A stretch of DNA of 64,000 nucleotides, taken from NCBI RefSeq assembly GCF_002217285.1, contig NZ_MUGW01000042.1, positions 1 to 64,000 on the forward strand, written 5' to 3'. Source of the stretch: Flavobacterium hercynium. GTDB lineage: Bacteria > Bacteroidota > Bacteroidia > Flavobacteriales > Flavobacteriaceae. Numbering within the stretch: the stretch's first letter is position 1; the number at the start of each line of letters is the position of its first letter. Below the pieces are notes generated by a model. That model was not told where the DNA came from. It saw nothing but the letters and a program-made list of their open reading frames with translations, and did not search any database. Made by a program: the position numbers and the translations under genes. This document shows positions 17,570-26,029 of the stretch, piece by piece.

Positions 17570-17577
17570 TATTTTTG
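17570..17577 (+). promoter_or_regulatory. Candidate -7 box for the BatA-domain gene
   Basis: TATTTTTG matches TAnnTTTG and lies 41 bases before the ATG. The nearest upstream TTG is only 13 bases away, so the -33 is not convincing. Confidence 0.4.
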
Positions 17578-17618
17578 ACCAGTATCTACAAAACGTAGTG
17601 AAATAAATCAAAGCCAGA

Positions 17619-19547
17619 ATGCATTTTAAACAACCCGAAATTCTATACTTTCTCTTTTTATTGATTGTTCCAATTTTGGTTCATTTATTTCAATTAAGGC
17701 GTTTTAAAACATCTTATTTTACAAACGTCCGTTTCTTAAAAGAACTTTCGATACAAACCCGAAAAAGTTCTAAAATCAAAAAAAGATTATTATTAGCAAT
17801 ACGTTTATTATTGCTTGCGTGTGTAATCTTGGCTTTTGCTCAGCCTTTTTTTGAAGCTAAAGACAAAAAGAATGCTTCAAATGAAATGTACATTGTACTT
17901 GACAATTCATTTAGTATGCAGGCAAAAGGAAAAAAAGGTGAATTGCTAAAACGTGCAGTACAGGAATTATTAGAAAACACACCTGAAAATGCCCAATTTT
18001 CTTTGTTAACCAACACTGAAAACTATTGGAATACCGATATTAAATCGTCTAAAAACGCATTACAAAATCTTAACTACAGCGCCACACCATTTGAGCTTTC
18101 TGCAATTATGGCAAAGATCAAAGCACATAAATCGGCACACAAAAAAGACATTATTATCATTAGTGATGCTGTTGGATTAACTCCAAACGATGTACAGAAT
18201 AGTGAAACAGAAGATAAACCTTATTTCATTCAGCCTGAAGCAGAACAGAAAAACAACATTGCTATTGATAGTGTTTACATCAATCAGAGTTTAGAAAACT
18301 TTTACGAAATTGGGGTTAATTTATCTGCTTACGGCGATGATTTCAAACCCGTTTCAATGGCGCTTTACAATCAAAACAAACTGATTGCTAAAACGATTAT
18401 TACTTTTGACGCGAAGAAAAAGAAAGTCAACTTTACCATTCCTAAAGAAGCATTTCATGGTTATGTTACGATCGAAGATAATGGCTTAACATACGACAAC
18501 AAGCTTTTCTTTAGCATTTCGAAAGCAAAGAAAACAAATGTAATAAGTATTGGAGAACCTGAAAAAGGTAATTTCTTATCCCGAATTTATACCTCTGCTG
18601 AATTCAACTATAAAAACTATGCAATCAGCAATTTAGATTACAACAGTTTAGACAAACAAAATACCATAATCCTTAATGAATTAATCGAAATTCCTCAGGC
18701 ATTACAAACTACACTAAAATCATTTGTATCAAAAGGTGGTAATCTGGTAGTAATTCCGTCTGAGAAAAGTTCAATCTCAAATTTGAATACTTTCTTAGGC
18801 AATTTTGGAAAAATTCAGTTTGGAAATTCTGAAAATGCAAGTAAGCTTATTACCAAAATCAATTTTGATCATCCTTTGTTTTCCGGCGTTTTTGAGAATA
18901 AAATCAGCAATTTTCAATATCCGAAAACAAGTCTTTCATTCGCTGTTACAAGTCCGTATCCGGCAGCTTTGTCTTTTGAAGATCAGAGCGTTTTTGTAAC
19001 CATGATTCAAAATCCAGTTTCAAGCGTGACGGTGTTTTCAGCTCCAGTAAATGTTCAAAATTCTAATTTTCAGCAATCTCCTATTATTGTTCCGCTTTTT
19101 TATAAAATGGCGCAAAACAATCAAAAAACAGGTGTAAATGCTTTGACTATTGGCAATAATCAACCTTATTTTGTTGATGTTTTACTAAGCAAGGATGCTA
19201 TTCTGGAAGTAAAAGGAAATGATGATTCCTTTATACCAATTCAGCAAATTTTGAATAATAAAGTCAAATTGGTTTTTAATGATTTTCCGGAAACGGCAGG
19301 AAATTACAATGTCTTTGACAAAAAAGAAGCTGTCGAAAATATAAGTTTCAATTATAAAAGAAGCGAAAGCGATTTAAGTCAGATCAATAAAAGTGTTATT
19401 TCTGATTTTAAAACCGCTGATACCATTTCAACTATTTTTAACACCCTACAAACAGAGCGAACTGACAGCCAAGTTTGGAAATGGTTTGTTATCTTTGCAC
19501 TGTTATTTTTGGCATTGGAAATGGCAATCATCAAATTTGTAAAGTAA
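17619..19547 (+). CDS. BatA-domain membrane protein with von Willebrand A-like region
   Basis: 642 residues. The N-terminal BatA signature has two helices (about 8-25 and 60-79) around LVHLFQLRRFKTSYFTNVRFL. A vWA-like domain follows (about 90-210) with the metal-site pattern VLDNSFSMQ (D-x-S-x-S) and IIIISDA. A beta-rich periplasmic region comes next, then a final helix (about 622-640). The protein is inner-membrane, as in the Bat/aerotolerance group, whose members work with MoxR-type ATPases in envelope protein handling. No moxR is in the window. It is followed by two hairpins with T runs, so read-through to the dihydroorotase-like gene is limited. Confidence 0.85.
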   Translation: MHFKQPEILYFLFLLIVPILVHLFQLRRFKTSYFTNVRFLKELSIQTRKSSKIKKRLLLAIRLLLLACVILAFAQPFFEAKDKKNASNEMYIVLDNSFSMQAKGKKGELLKRAVQELLENTPENAQFSLLTNTENYWNTDIKSSKNALQNLNYSATPFELSAIMAKIKAHKSAHKKDIIIISDAVGLTPNDVQNSETEDKPYFIQPEAEQKNNIAIDSVYINQSLENFYEIGVNLSAYGDDFKPVSMALYNQNKLIAKTIITFDAKKKKVNFTIPKEAFHGYVTIEDNGLTYDNKLFFSISKAKKTNVISIGEPEKGNFLSRIYTSAEFNYKNYAISNLDYNSLDKQNTIILNELIEIPQALQTTLKSFVSKGGNLVVIPSEKSSISNLNTFLGNFGKIQFGNSENASKLITKINFDHPLFSGVFENKISNFQYPKTSLSFAVTSPYPAALSFEDQSVFVTMIQNPVSSVTVFSAPVNVQNSNFQQSPIIVPLFYKMAQNNQKTGVNALTIGNNQPYFVDVLLSKDAILEVKGNDDSFIPIQQILNNKVKLVFNDFPETAGNYNVFDKKEAVENISFNYKRSESDLSQINKSVISDFKTADTISTIFNTLQTERTDSQVWKWFVIFALLFLALEMAIIKFVK

Positions 19548-19569
19548 AACGTAATGTTTTACTTTTTTT
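19541..19569 (+). terminator. Terminator overlapping the BatA gene stop codon
   Basis: The 10-bp stem AAAGTAAAAC (19541-19550) pairs with GTTTTACTTT (19556-19565) around GTAAT, followed by T to 19570. The left arm contains the TAA stop. Confidence 0.8.
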
Positions 19570-19602
19570 TGAACTATTACGAAATTAAGAGTAAATATTT
19601 TG

Positions 19603-19625
19603 AGCTGCTCTTGCAGCTTTTTTTT
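19603..19625 (+). terminator. Second hairpin with T run, 22 bases before the dihydroorotase-like ATG
   Basis: The stem AGCTGC (19603-19608) pairs with GCAGCT (19613-19618), loop TCTT, followed by eight T. Its position directly before the next gene leaves open a leader attenuator as well as a back-up terminator. Confidence 0.55.
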
Positions 19626-19646
19626 GAATAAAATAAAAATCTATAT

Positions 19647-20903
19647 ATGAAAATAATCATCAGAAGCGCGAAAATTATCGATTCAAAAAGTCAGTTCCAT
19701 AACCAGACCGTTGATCTTTTAATTTCAGATGGTTTAATCGAAAAAATAGGAACTTCACTTTCTGCATCTGATGATACAACTGAGGTTAAATTTGACAATT
19801 TACATCTTTCACAAGGCTGGTTTGACAGCAGTGTTTCTTTTGGAGAGCCAGGTTATGAAGACAGAGAAACTATTGCAAATGGATTAAATGTTGCGGCAAA
19901 AAGTGGTTTTACAGCTGTTGCATTACAACCCAACTCCTTCCCTGTTATTGACAATCAGTCGCAGGTAAATTTTGTAAAAAGCAAAGCAAATGGTTTTGCT
20001 ACAGAACTATTCCCAATCGGCGCTTTAACCAAAGCAAGTGAAGGAAAAGATATGGCGGAGTTGTTTGATATGAAAAAGGCAGGCGCTGTTGCTTTTGGAG
20101 ATTACAATAAAAGTATCGACAATGCCAATCTGTTAAAAATAGCGTTACAATATGTACAGGATTTTGATGGTCTTGTTATCGCTTACTCGCAAGATCCAAA
20201 CATAAAAGGAAACGGTGTCGCTAACGAAGGTATTGTTTCTACGAAATTAGGACTAAAAGGAATTCCGAACTTAGCCGAAGAATTACAAATTTCAAGAAAC
20301 TTATTTTTACTGGAATATACTGGCGGTAAACTACACATACCAACGGTTTCTACAACTAAATCTATTGAATTAATCAAAGAAGCAAAAGCTAAAGGATTAA
20401 ATATTACCTGCAGCGCTTCTGTACATCATTTAGTACTTACAGACGAAAAATTAGAAGGCTTTGATACCCGCTATAAAGTTACGCCTCCATTACGAACAGA
20501 ATCAGACAGAGCAGCATTAGTAAAAGCAGTTTTAGACGGAACTATTGACACGATTACCTCTGATCATAATCCAATCGATGTGGAATTCAAGAAAATGGAA
20601 TTCGATACTGCTAAAAACGGAACTATTGGACTTGAAAGTGCTTTTGGAGCCTTATTAACGGTTTTACCTTTGGAAACTGTTATAGAGAAATTAACGTCTG
20701 GAAAAGCTGTTTTTGGAATTGAAACTAATGCTATTGCAGAAGGTACCAAAGCCAATTTTACTTTCTTTACACCAGAAGGCAACGGTACTTTTAAGAAAGA
20801 AAACATTCTGTCAAAATCTAAAAATTCTGCCTTTTTAGGAACCGAAGTTAAAGGAACTGTTTACGGAATCTTCATCCAAAATCAACTTATTACATCTAAA
20901 TAA
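19647..20903 (+). CDS. Dihydroorotase homologue lacking metal ligands (probably non-catalytic)
   Basis: 418 residues with the amidohydrolase/dihydroorotase layout: N-terminal IIIRSAKIIDSKSQFHN strand pair, EPGYEDRETIANGLNVAAKSGFTAVALQPNS in pieces (about 67-97), and YKVTPPLRTESDR (about 276-288). The metal-site D-x-H-x-H-x-R is D60-S-S62-V-S64-F-G66, so both His and the substrate Arg are gone. The HCED position reads YSQD (about 180-183). The HxxHVST position reads LHIPTVST, with the second His replaced by Thr. Asp306 of SDHNPI is kept. It resembles the non-catalytic PyrC-prime class that scaffolds aspartate transcarbamoylase in some bacteria. A working PyrC should be elsewhere in the genome. 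The next gene starts five bases after its stop. Confidence 0.85.
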   Translation: MKIIIRSAKIIDSKSQFHNQTVDLLISDGLIEKIGTSLSASDDTTEVKFDNLHLSQGWFDSSVSFGEPGYEDRETIANGLNVAAKSGFTAVALQPNSFPVIDNQSQVNFVKSKANGFATELFPIGALTKASEGKDMAELFDMKKAGAVAFGDYNKSIDNANLLKIALQYVQDFDGLVIAYSQDPNIKGNGVANEGIVSTKLGLKGIPNLAEELQISRNLFLLEYTGGKLHIPTVSTTKSIELIKEAKAKGLNITCSASVHHLVLTDEKLEGFDTRYKVTPPLRTESDRAALVKAVLDGTIDTITSDHNPIDVEFKKMEFDTAKNGTIGLESAFGALLTVLPLETVIEKLTSGKAVFGIETNAIAEGTKANFTFFTPEGNGTFKKENILSKSKNSAFLGTEVKGTVYGIFIQNQLITSK

Positions 20904-20908
20904 TCACA

Positions 20909-21235
20909 ATGAATAATTCAATAGAAGAAGGAAAATCAATCGCAATAACAAGCTATATTTTAATTATAGGTGTTTTGATCGCGATGTCTATGAACTCTGA
21001 AAACAAAAATAGCTTTGCTTCTTTTCACATTCGTCAGGCTTTAGGTTTATCGTTAACCTTTATTTCATTTGGTGCTATCATCAGCAATTTCGACAGTTTT
21101 TATATTACGTTTCCAATGTGGATTTGTATTTCCATTTTATGGACGTACGGAATTTTTAGCGCTATTCAAGGTCAGACAAGACCGATTCCTTTAGTGGGAA
21201 GCCTTTTTCAAAAATGGTTTAAAAGTATTGGGTAA
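20909..21235 (+). CDS. Small membrane protein of the DUF4870-like type
   Basis: 108 residues, three or four helices (about 12-28, 45-66, 70-88), with the conserved pattern FASFHIRQALGLSLTF after the first helix and a late positively charged segment (QKWFKSIG). The call rests on similarity to short DUF4870/Tic20-like proteins I remember from this phylum; the function is unknown. It starts five bases after the dihydroorotase-like gene and is almost surely co-transcribed with it. Confidence 0.65.
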   Translation: MNNSIEEGKSIAITSYILIIGVLIAMSMNSENKNSFASFHIRQALGLSLTFISFGAIISNFDSFYITFPMWICISILWTYGIFSAIQGQTRPIPLVGSLFQKWFKSIG

Positions 21236-21259
21236 TAAAATTTTAGCGTGTAAATTTTA

Positions 21260-21870
21260 GACACCGATGACACTGATTTGCAAGCAAAGACACAGATAAG
21301 AACTGATTTTATATGCAATGATCTAAAAAAGAAATCCGCAAAATCTGCGTTTTCACGAAGTGAATCTGTTTTATCAGTGTTATAATTCACAATCATTTCA
21401 GACACAGATATACTGATTTGCAAGCAAAAACACGGATAAAAACTGATTTTAATTATATTGCATTCAAAGTAATAAAGCCAGAAGAAAAAATCCGCCAAAA
21501 CCAGTGTTTTCACGAAGTGAATCTGTTTTATCAGCGTTATAATTCGCAATCATTTCAGACACAGATGACAATGATTTGCAAGCAAAAACACGGATAAAAA
21601 CTGATTTTAATTATATTGCATTCAAAGTAATAAAGCCAGAAGAAAAAAATCCGCTAAAATCCGCGTTTTCACGAAGTGAATCTGTTTTATCAGCGTTATA
21701 ATTCGCAATCATTTTGGACGCAGATGACGCTGATTTGCAAGCAAAAACACAGATAAAAACTGATTTTAATTATATTGCATTCAAAGTAATAAAGCCAGAA
21801 GAAAAAAATCCGCCAAAATCCGCGTTTTCACAAAATGAATCCGTTTTATCAGCGTATAAATTTCACAATC
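21260..21870. repeat. Four-copy tandem repeat, unit about 140-160 bp
   Basis: The word GATTTGCAAGCAAA begins at 21275, 21415, 21573 and 21732, giving steps of 140, 158 and 159 bases. Each unit continues with AAACTGATTTTA, then ATCCGC, then TTTTCACGAAGTGAATCTG and TTTTATCAGCG. The first unit is the most diverged and shorter; the last is cut at about 21870. TTCACGAAGTGAA is an internal palindrome. Frames that cross it on both strands are repeat artefacts. The region fills the 21236-21909 gap. Confidence 0.8.
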
Positions 21871-21909
21871 CAACAATTCATAATTCAAAACTCATAACTT
21901 AAGAAAGAA

Positions 21910-22554
21910 ATGAATCTATCATTAGAATATAAAATACAAGAACCAAAAGTAATTTTAGACAAAAATCCTGTTTTAATTTTATTACACGGATACGGAAGCA
22001 ACGAAGCAGATTTGTTTTCATTTGCTACTGAATTACCGGATAACTATTATATCATTTCTGCACGAGCGCCTTACGATTTACAATATGGAGCGTATGCCTG
22101 GTATGCTATCAATTTTGATGCTGATCAAAATAAATTTTCAGATAACGAACAAGCAAAAACGTCACGTGATCATATTGCCGGTTTTATTGATGAATTAGTG
22201 GCTCATTATCCTATCGATGCAAATCAGGTAACATTAGTAGGCTTTAGTCAAGGTTCTATCCTAAGTTATGCTGTTGCCCTTTCTTATCCGGAAAAGGTGC
22301 AAAGAGTTGTGGCAATGAGCGGCTATTTTAATGACGAAATAATTAAAGAAGGCTACGAGCAGAATAACTTTAAAAACTTAAAAATATTTGCTTCACACGG
22401 AACTGTAGATCAGGTTATTCCGATTGAATGGGCTAGAAAAACGCCTGCAATTCTTGAAAAACTTACTATTCCGGTAACGTATAAAGAATATCCTGTAGGT
22501 CACGGCGTAGCACCGCAGAATTTCTTTGATTTTAAGAGCTGGCTGGCTTTATAA
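21910..22554 (+). CDS. Carboxylesterase/phospholipase-family alpha/beta hydrolase
   Basis: 214 residues without a signal peptide. The oxyanion region is LLHGYGSNE (about 24-32). The nucleophile elbow is GFSQG with S113, and the likely triad is completed by D167 (GTVDQVIP) and H198 (PVGHGVAP). Length and motif spacing fit the LysoPLA/carboxylesterase group (PF02230), which hydrolyses short acyl esters. It sits just after the tandem repeat and ends at a long terminator. The natural substrate is unknown. Confidence 0.88.
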   Translation: MNLSLEYKIQEPKVILDKNPVLILLHGYGSNEADLFSFATELPDNYYIISARAPYDLQYGAYAWYAINFDADQNKFSDNEQAKTSRDHIAGFIDELVAHYPIDANQVTLVGFSQGSILSYAVALSYPEKVQRVVAMSGYFNDEIIKEGYEQNNFKNLKIFASHGTVDQVIPIEWARKTPAILEKLTIPVTYKEYPVGHGVAPQNFFDFKSWLAL

Positions 22555-22580
22555 CAAAATAATTTCACAATTTACTATAA

Positions 22581-22618
22581 AAAAAGGTCGCAGTTTACGT
22601 TTAAACTGCGACCTTTTT
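22581..22618. terminator. Bidirectional terminator between convergent genes
   Basis: The 17-bp stem at 22581-22597 (AAAAAGGTCGCAGTTTA) pairs with 22602-22618 around a 4-base loop. A and T tracts on the two sides allow it to work in both directions. Confidence 0.9.
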
Positions 22619-22636
22619 TAATATATCATTTTATGT

Positions 22637-23095
22637 TTACTGTCCGGTGTAAATAATATCATCTCCTTTTTTGAGTACATAACCTTTCCATGGAATTAAT
22701 ATGTAATCTCCATTAACCCAGGATTCACCTTCAGATTTTCTTTCTAATAGAATTGCTTTTTTTTGAGTATCCAGAAAAAGTTCTGCTTTATCACCATCAA
22801 AAATTACGTAAGCAACCGTAGTATATTCTTTTCCATCATCGGCATGTTTCAGTTCTGTACCTACTTCAGAAAGCTTTACACATTCTTTTTTAAGAGCAGA
22901 CCAAGTGTAACCCGTAGAAGGCTTACAGTCATTTTCATCGGCATCATTTCCGACAACAACAACAGCAGCAGAATCTTCTTTTACTTCTTGTTGAATTGGT
23001 TCTTCTTGTTGCACTTCTTTCTGTTCCTCAGCGGTCTTTTTTCCACACGAAAAAGACAAACCTGCGATAATCGCTACTAAAAATATTTTTTTCAT
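22637..23095 (-). CDS. Lipoprotein of unknown function
   Basis: 152 residues. The lipobox LSFSC (Cys17) is followed by a low-complexity acidic linker (about 18-50, rich in Glu, Gln, Lys and Val). The globular part (about 55-152) contains CKPSTGYTWSALKKECVKL, whose two Cys may form a disulfide, then a small beta domain (VAYVIFDGDKAELFL, LERKSEGESWVNGDYIL). It is probably on an envelope membrane facing the periplasm. No family is recognised. It lies in the same orientation as, and 48 bases downstream of, another unknown envelope gene. Confidence 0.7.
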   Translation of the reverse strand: MKKIFLVAIIAGLSFSCGKKTAEEQKEVQQEEPIQQEVKEDSAAVVVVGNDADENDCKPSTGYTWSALKKECVKLSEVGTELKHADDGKEYTTVAYVIFDGDKAELFLDTQKKAILLERKSEGESWVNGDYILIPWKGYVLKKGDDIIYTGQ

Positions 23096-23143
23096 ATTTC
23101 CTTTTTTATTTAAAGTTACAAAATATCAAGGATATAAAAAACA

Positions 23144-23647
23144 CTATTTTTGATATAGCAAGGATTGATTGATTTCAAAACTAATACTTTCGTCATCGTT
23201 AACGAAGTATTTCAACAAAACTTCACCCCATAATTCACCATTACTGTAATCAGCAATGATCCATCTGTGGTTCAGAATTTTTACTTTATTGATGATAAAT
23301 TTTTTGTCTTCAATTTTATCTTGTCCTGTATAAGGATTTCCGTTTGGATTGGAATTTAAATCAAATAATTTTTCAGTTACTACCGGAATTAATTTTTCGT
23401 ATTGAATTAATTTTCCGCCTGTAGCACTATTGTCAAAATAATTTTGTGCATTTTCATTGTTCGCCAGCGAAAAATAATCAGCTTCGGCTAATTTTGTCGA
23501 CACCAAATTGATGCTGTCTCTCAATTTTTTAGTCGTTTTTTCGTAGCGCTCTTCTCCAAATTTTACTTCGCGGCTGTAAAACATATAAGTAAAAACATTC
23601 ATTAATATCGCCAGGATAAAAAGATAAAGCATTAAGGATTTTTTCAT
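23144..23647 (-). CDS. Membrane-anchored protein of unknown function
   Basis: 167 residues. One N-terminal helix (about 5-24) is followed by a charged, probably coiled segment (FGEERYEKTTKKLRDSINLVSTKLAEADYF in pieces, about 30-60) and a small alpha/beta domain ending NHRWIIADYSNGELWGEVLLKYF. The C-terminal domain is probably periplasmic. I remember similar proteins labelled hydrolase, but I see no catalytic motif to support that. Twelve bases separate it from the MBL gene upstream, so it should be co-transcribed with it. Confidence 0.65.
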   Translation of the reverse strand: MKKSLMLYLFILAILMNVFTYMFYSREVKFGEERYEKTTKKLRDSINLVSTKLAEADYFSLANNENAQNYFDNSATGGKLIQYEKLIPVVTEKLFDLNSNPNGNPYTGQDKIEDKKFIINKVKILNHRWIIADYSNGELWGEVLLKYFVNDDESISFEINQSLLYQK

Positions 23648-23659
23648 TTTGTAATATAA

Positions 23660-24424
23660 TTAGATTGTAATTTCGAGATTATCGTAGGCCAGAAAAACAT
23701 TTTCAGGAAGTTGTTTTTGTACTTCTTCGTGAAAACCTAATACGTGGCTAATATGAGTTAGATAAGCGACTTCAGGCTTAACCAATTGTATAAAATCAAG
23801 TGCTTCCTGAAGGCTAAAATGGGTATCATGAGGTTCGATACGCAATGCATTGATTACTAAAACTTTTAGATTTTGTAATTTCTGAGTTTCTTCTTCTTCA
23901 ATAGTTTTCACGTCTGTTAAATAAGCAAAATCATCAATACGATATCCAAAAACCTGTAGATCGCCATGCATAGCATTGATTGGAATTGCCATTTTATCTC
24001 CAACAGCAAAAGGTTCGTTATTAACCACTTCGATTGTTTTTACACTTGGAGCACCGGGATATTTGTTTACGGTTTCAAACACATATTCAAAACGACGTTT
24101 TAGATTATCAATTACACGCTGATGGGCGTACACCGGAATTTCGCCCTGTCTAAAATTAAACGGACGTATATCATCAAGACCTGCGGTATGATCTGCATGC
24201 TCGTGCGTAAATAAAATGGCATCAAGATGTCTGCATCCGCAAGAAAGCATTTGCTGCCTGAAATCAGGACCACAATCTACTACATACGAATGTTCGCCCC
24301 ATGTAATCCAGATCGATACACGAAGTCTTTTGTCCTTAGCGTCAGCGCTTTTGCAAACGGGATGGTCGATTCCAATTATTGGAATGCCCTGAGAAGTACC
24401 AGTACCTAGAAAATAGATCTTCAA
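23660..24424 (-). CDS. MBL-fold metallo-hydrolase, PhnP-like
   Basis: 254 residues, cytosolic. The N-terminus GTGTSQGIPIIG (7-18) and the motif H74-x-H76-x-D78-H79 (FTHEHADHTAGLDDIRPFN in pieces) give the two-metal phosphodiesterase-type site. Further ligands are likely in HGDLQVFGYRI, in EPHDTHFSLQEA and in the C-terminal LTHISHVLG. This arrangement matches PhnP and RNase Z-like short MBL proteins that hydrolyse (cyclic) phosphodiesters; the substrate is not known. It is the first gene of a two-gene unit, divergent from the 486-residue unknown across a 90-base shared promoter region. Confidence 0.85.
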   Translation of the reverse strand: MKIYFLGTGTSQGIPIIGIDHPVCKSADAKDKRLRVSIWITWGEHSYVVDCGPDFRQQMLSCGCRHLDAILFTHEHADHTAGLDDIRPFNFRQGEIPVYAHQRVIDNLKRRFEYVFETVNKYPGAPSVKTIEVVNNEPFAVGDKMAIPINAMHGDLQVFGYRIDDFAYLTDVKTIEEEETQKLQNLKVLVINALRIEPHDTHFSLQEALDFIQLVKPEVAYLTHISHVLGFHEEVQKQLPENVFLAYDNLEITI

Positions 24425-24442
24425 TTGAACTTAATTTTTTTA

Positions 24443-24492
24443 CAAAAATAGGATTATTTCTCTTTCATTAGAAGCCTAATTTGCTAACTTTG
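24443..24492. promoter_or_regulatory. Back-to-back -7 boxes for two divergent genes
   Basis: On the minus strand TATTTTTG (24443-24450) lies 18 bases before the MBL start. On the plus strand TAACTTTG (24485-24492) lies 22 bases before the ATG at 24515. The two start sites would be only about 70 bases apart. Neither has a clear -33 TTG. Confidence 0.5.
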
Positions 24493-24514
24493 TAACAAAT
24501 CTATTTAAAATAAA

Positions 24515-25975
24515 ATGGGTACAGAAATAAAATTAAAGGGTGACAAGGTCATCGAACAGATTCCTTCTATAAAAGACAAAGCGTTACGGATTAATTTAAA
24601 TGAGAATATCTACGGAACATTTGCTGAAATTGGTGCTGGACAAGAAACCGTTAGGCATTTTTTTAGATCCGGAGGTTCCTCAGGAACAATCGCGAAAGCT
24701 ATGTCTGCCTATGACAAAGATTTTAGTGATGCCGTTTACGGAATTGAAAAAGATGGTCGCTATGTAACCGAAGAGCGATTAAAAAAAATGCTGACTCTCG
24801 AAGGTCAGATAATCGAAGAACGATTAAGCAGAGAAAAACATCCTACCAAACTTTTCTTTAGTTACGCCAATACCGTTGCAACAATAGATTTTGCAAAACA
24901 ATTTAAAGGTCACGGTTGGGTTGGAATCCGATACCAAATTGAACCTGACGAAGCTTACAACGAAATTATTCTACACATTCGTTTTAAAGAAACTGATGCC
25001 AGACTACAACAGGAAACACTTGGTATTTTAGGTGTAAACTTAATTTACGGTGCTTTTTACAAATACAATGATCCTAAACGATTACTTCGTTACTTATACG
25101 ATCACTTAGACAAAGACCAGCTTGAAATTGATACGATTAACTTCTCAGGACCTCGTTTTGCAGATGTTGACAATCGTTTGATGAGTTTACAATTGGTTAA
25201 AAACGGAATGACTGACGCCGTAATGTTTAATCCTGAAGGAAAAAATATTTTACCGGCTGCGATTTTATATAAAAAGAATCTTCTTGCTTTAAGAGGAAGT
25301 TTTCGTCCGGTAACTAAGGTAAACATGGACATGTACGAGAAATCGCTGAACATGTTCCTTGAAGAAAATAAAGTTGAAAAAGACAATACTTTAGTCGTTT
25401 TTGAAATTACCCTTTCGAATCTACGTTCAGATGGTGAAATTGATGAACGTGACTTTATGGACAGAGCTGAATTGCTTTGCTCATTGGGACAGACTGTTAT
25501 GATTTCGAATTTTCAGGAATATTACAAAGTGGTTGAATATTTTGCTAACTATACTAAAGCCAGAATGGGATTGGCAATGGGAGTTAACAATTTAGTTGAT
25601 ATTTTTGACGAGAAATACTACCGTCACCTGAGCGGAGGAATTCTGGAAGCATTTGGAAAATTATTCTACAGAGATATGAAAGTTTTCTTATATCCGATGT
25701 TAGACGAAAATGGCGTTCTGATGAATTCTACCAACTTAAAAGTACATCCTAGAATGAAAGAATTGTACAAGTTCTTCAAATTCAACGGAAAAGTAGTGGA
25801 TATTGCGAATTACAACCCAAATAACTTAGAGGTTTTCTCTCGAGAAGTTTTAAAAATGATCAATCAAGGATTACCTGGATGGGAACACATGTTACCGGAA
25901 GGAATACCGGAAATTATAAAAGAGCATCATCTTTTTGGATATCATCCGCAAAAAGAATTAGAGCAAAAACTATAA
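24515..25975 (+). CDS. Large conserved cytosolic protein, function unknown
   Basis: 486 residues, no signal peptide or membrane helix, evenly alpha/beta. Distinctive stretches are RHFFRSGGSSGTIAKAMSAY (about 47-66), RYVTEERLKKML, FKGHGWVGIRYQIEP, INFSGPRFADVDNRLMSLQL and FSNYQ-type NFQEYYKVVEYFANYT. I recognise this sequence as widely conserved in Bacteroidota and, I believe, beyond, but the labels I recall (TonB-dependent receptor, nucleotidyltransferase) are unsupported. There is no TonB box, plug, barrel or HxGH motif. The acidic/basic RSGGSSGT segment could bind phosphate. No function is assigned. Confidence 0.8.
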   Translation: MGTEIKLKGDKVIEQIPSIKDKALRINLNENIYGTFAEIGAGQETVRHFFRSGGSSGTIAKAMSAYDKDFSDAVYGIEKDGRYVTEERLKKMLTLEGQIIEERLSREKHPTKLFFSYANTVATIDFAKQFKGHGWVGIRYQIEPDEAYNEIILHIRFKETDARLQQETLGILGVNLIYGAFYKYNDPKRLLRYLYDHLDKDQLEIDTINFSGPRFADVDNRLMSLQLVKNGMTDAVMFNPEGKNILPAAILYKKNLLALRGSFRPVTKVNMDMYEKSLNMFLEENKVEKDNTLVVFEITLSNLRSDGEIDERDFMDRAELLCSLGQTVMISNFQEYYKVVEYFANYTKARMGLAMGVNNLVDIFDEKYYRHLSGGILEAFGKLFYRDMKVFLYPMLDENGVLMNSTNLKVHPRMKELYKFFKFNGKVVDIANYNPNNLEVFSREVLKMINQGLPGWEHMLPEGIPEIIKEHHLFGYHPQKELEQKL

Positions 25976-25980
25976 ACATA

Positions 25981-26023
25981 AAAAAAAGTCCAAATAAGAA
26001 AATTTCTATTTTGGACTTTTTTT
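25981..26023. terminator. Bidirectional terminator between convergent genes
   Basis: A 14-bp stem AAAAAAAGTCCAAA (25981-25994) pairs with TTTGGACTTTTTTT (26010-26023), 15-base loop. It serves the 486-residue gene and bcp. Confidence 0.85.
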
Positions 26024-26029
26024 ATTCCT

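Noticed and set aside
21260..21870. CRISPR array
   Set aside because: Units are 140-160 bases and nearly identical throughout. There are no short repeats with unique spacers and no cas genes.
21208..21902. Frames of 113 residues (minus) and 62 residues (plus) within the tandem repeat
   Set aside because: They are made of the 140-160 base repeat units and give repeated peptides such as KTQIKTDFNYIAFKVI. No start context or family is visible.
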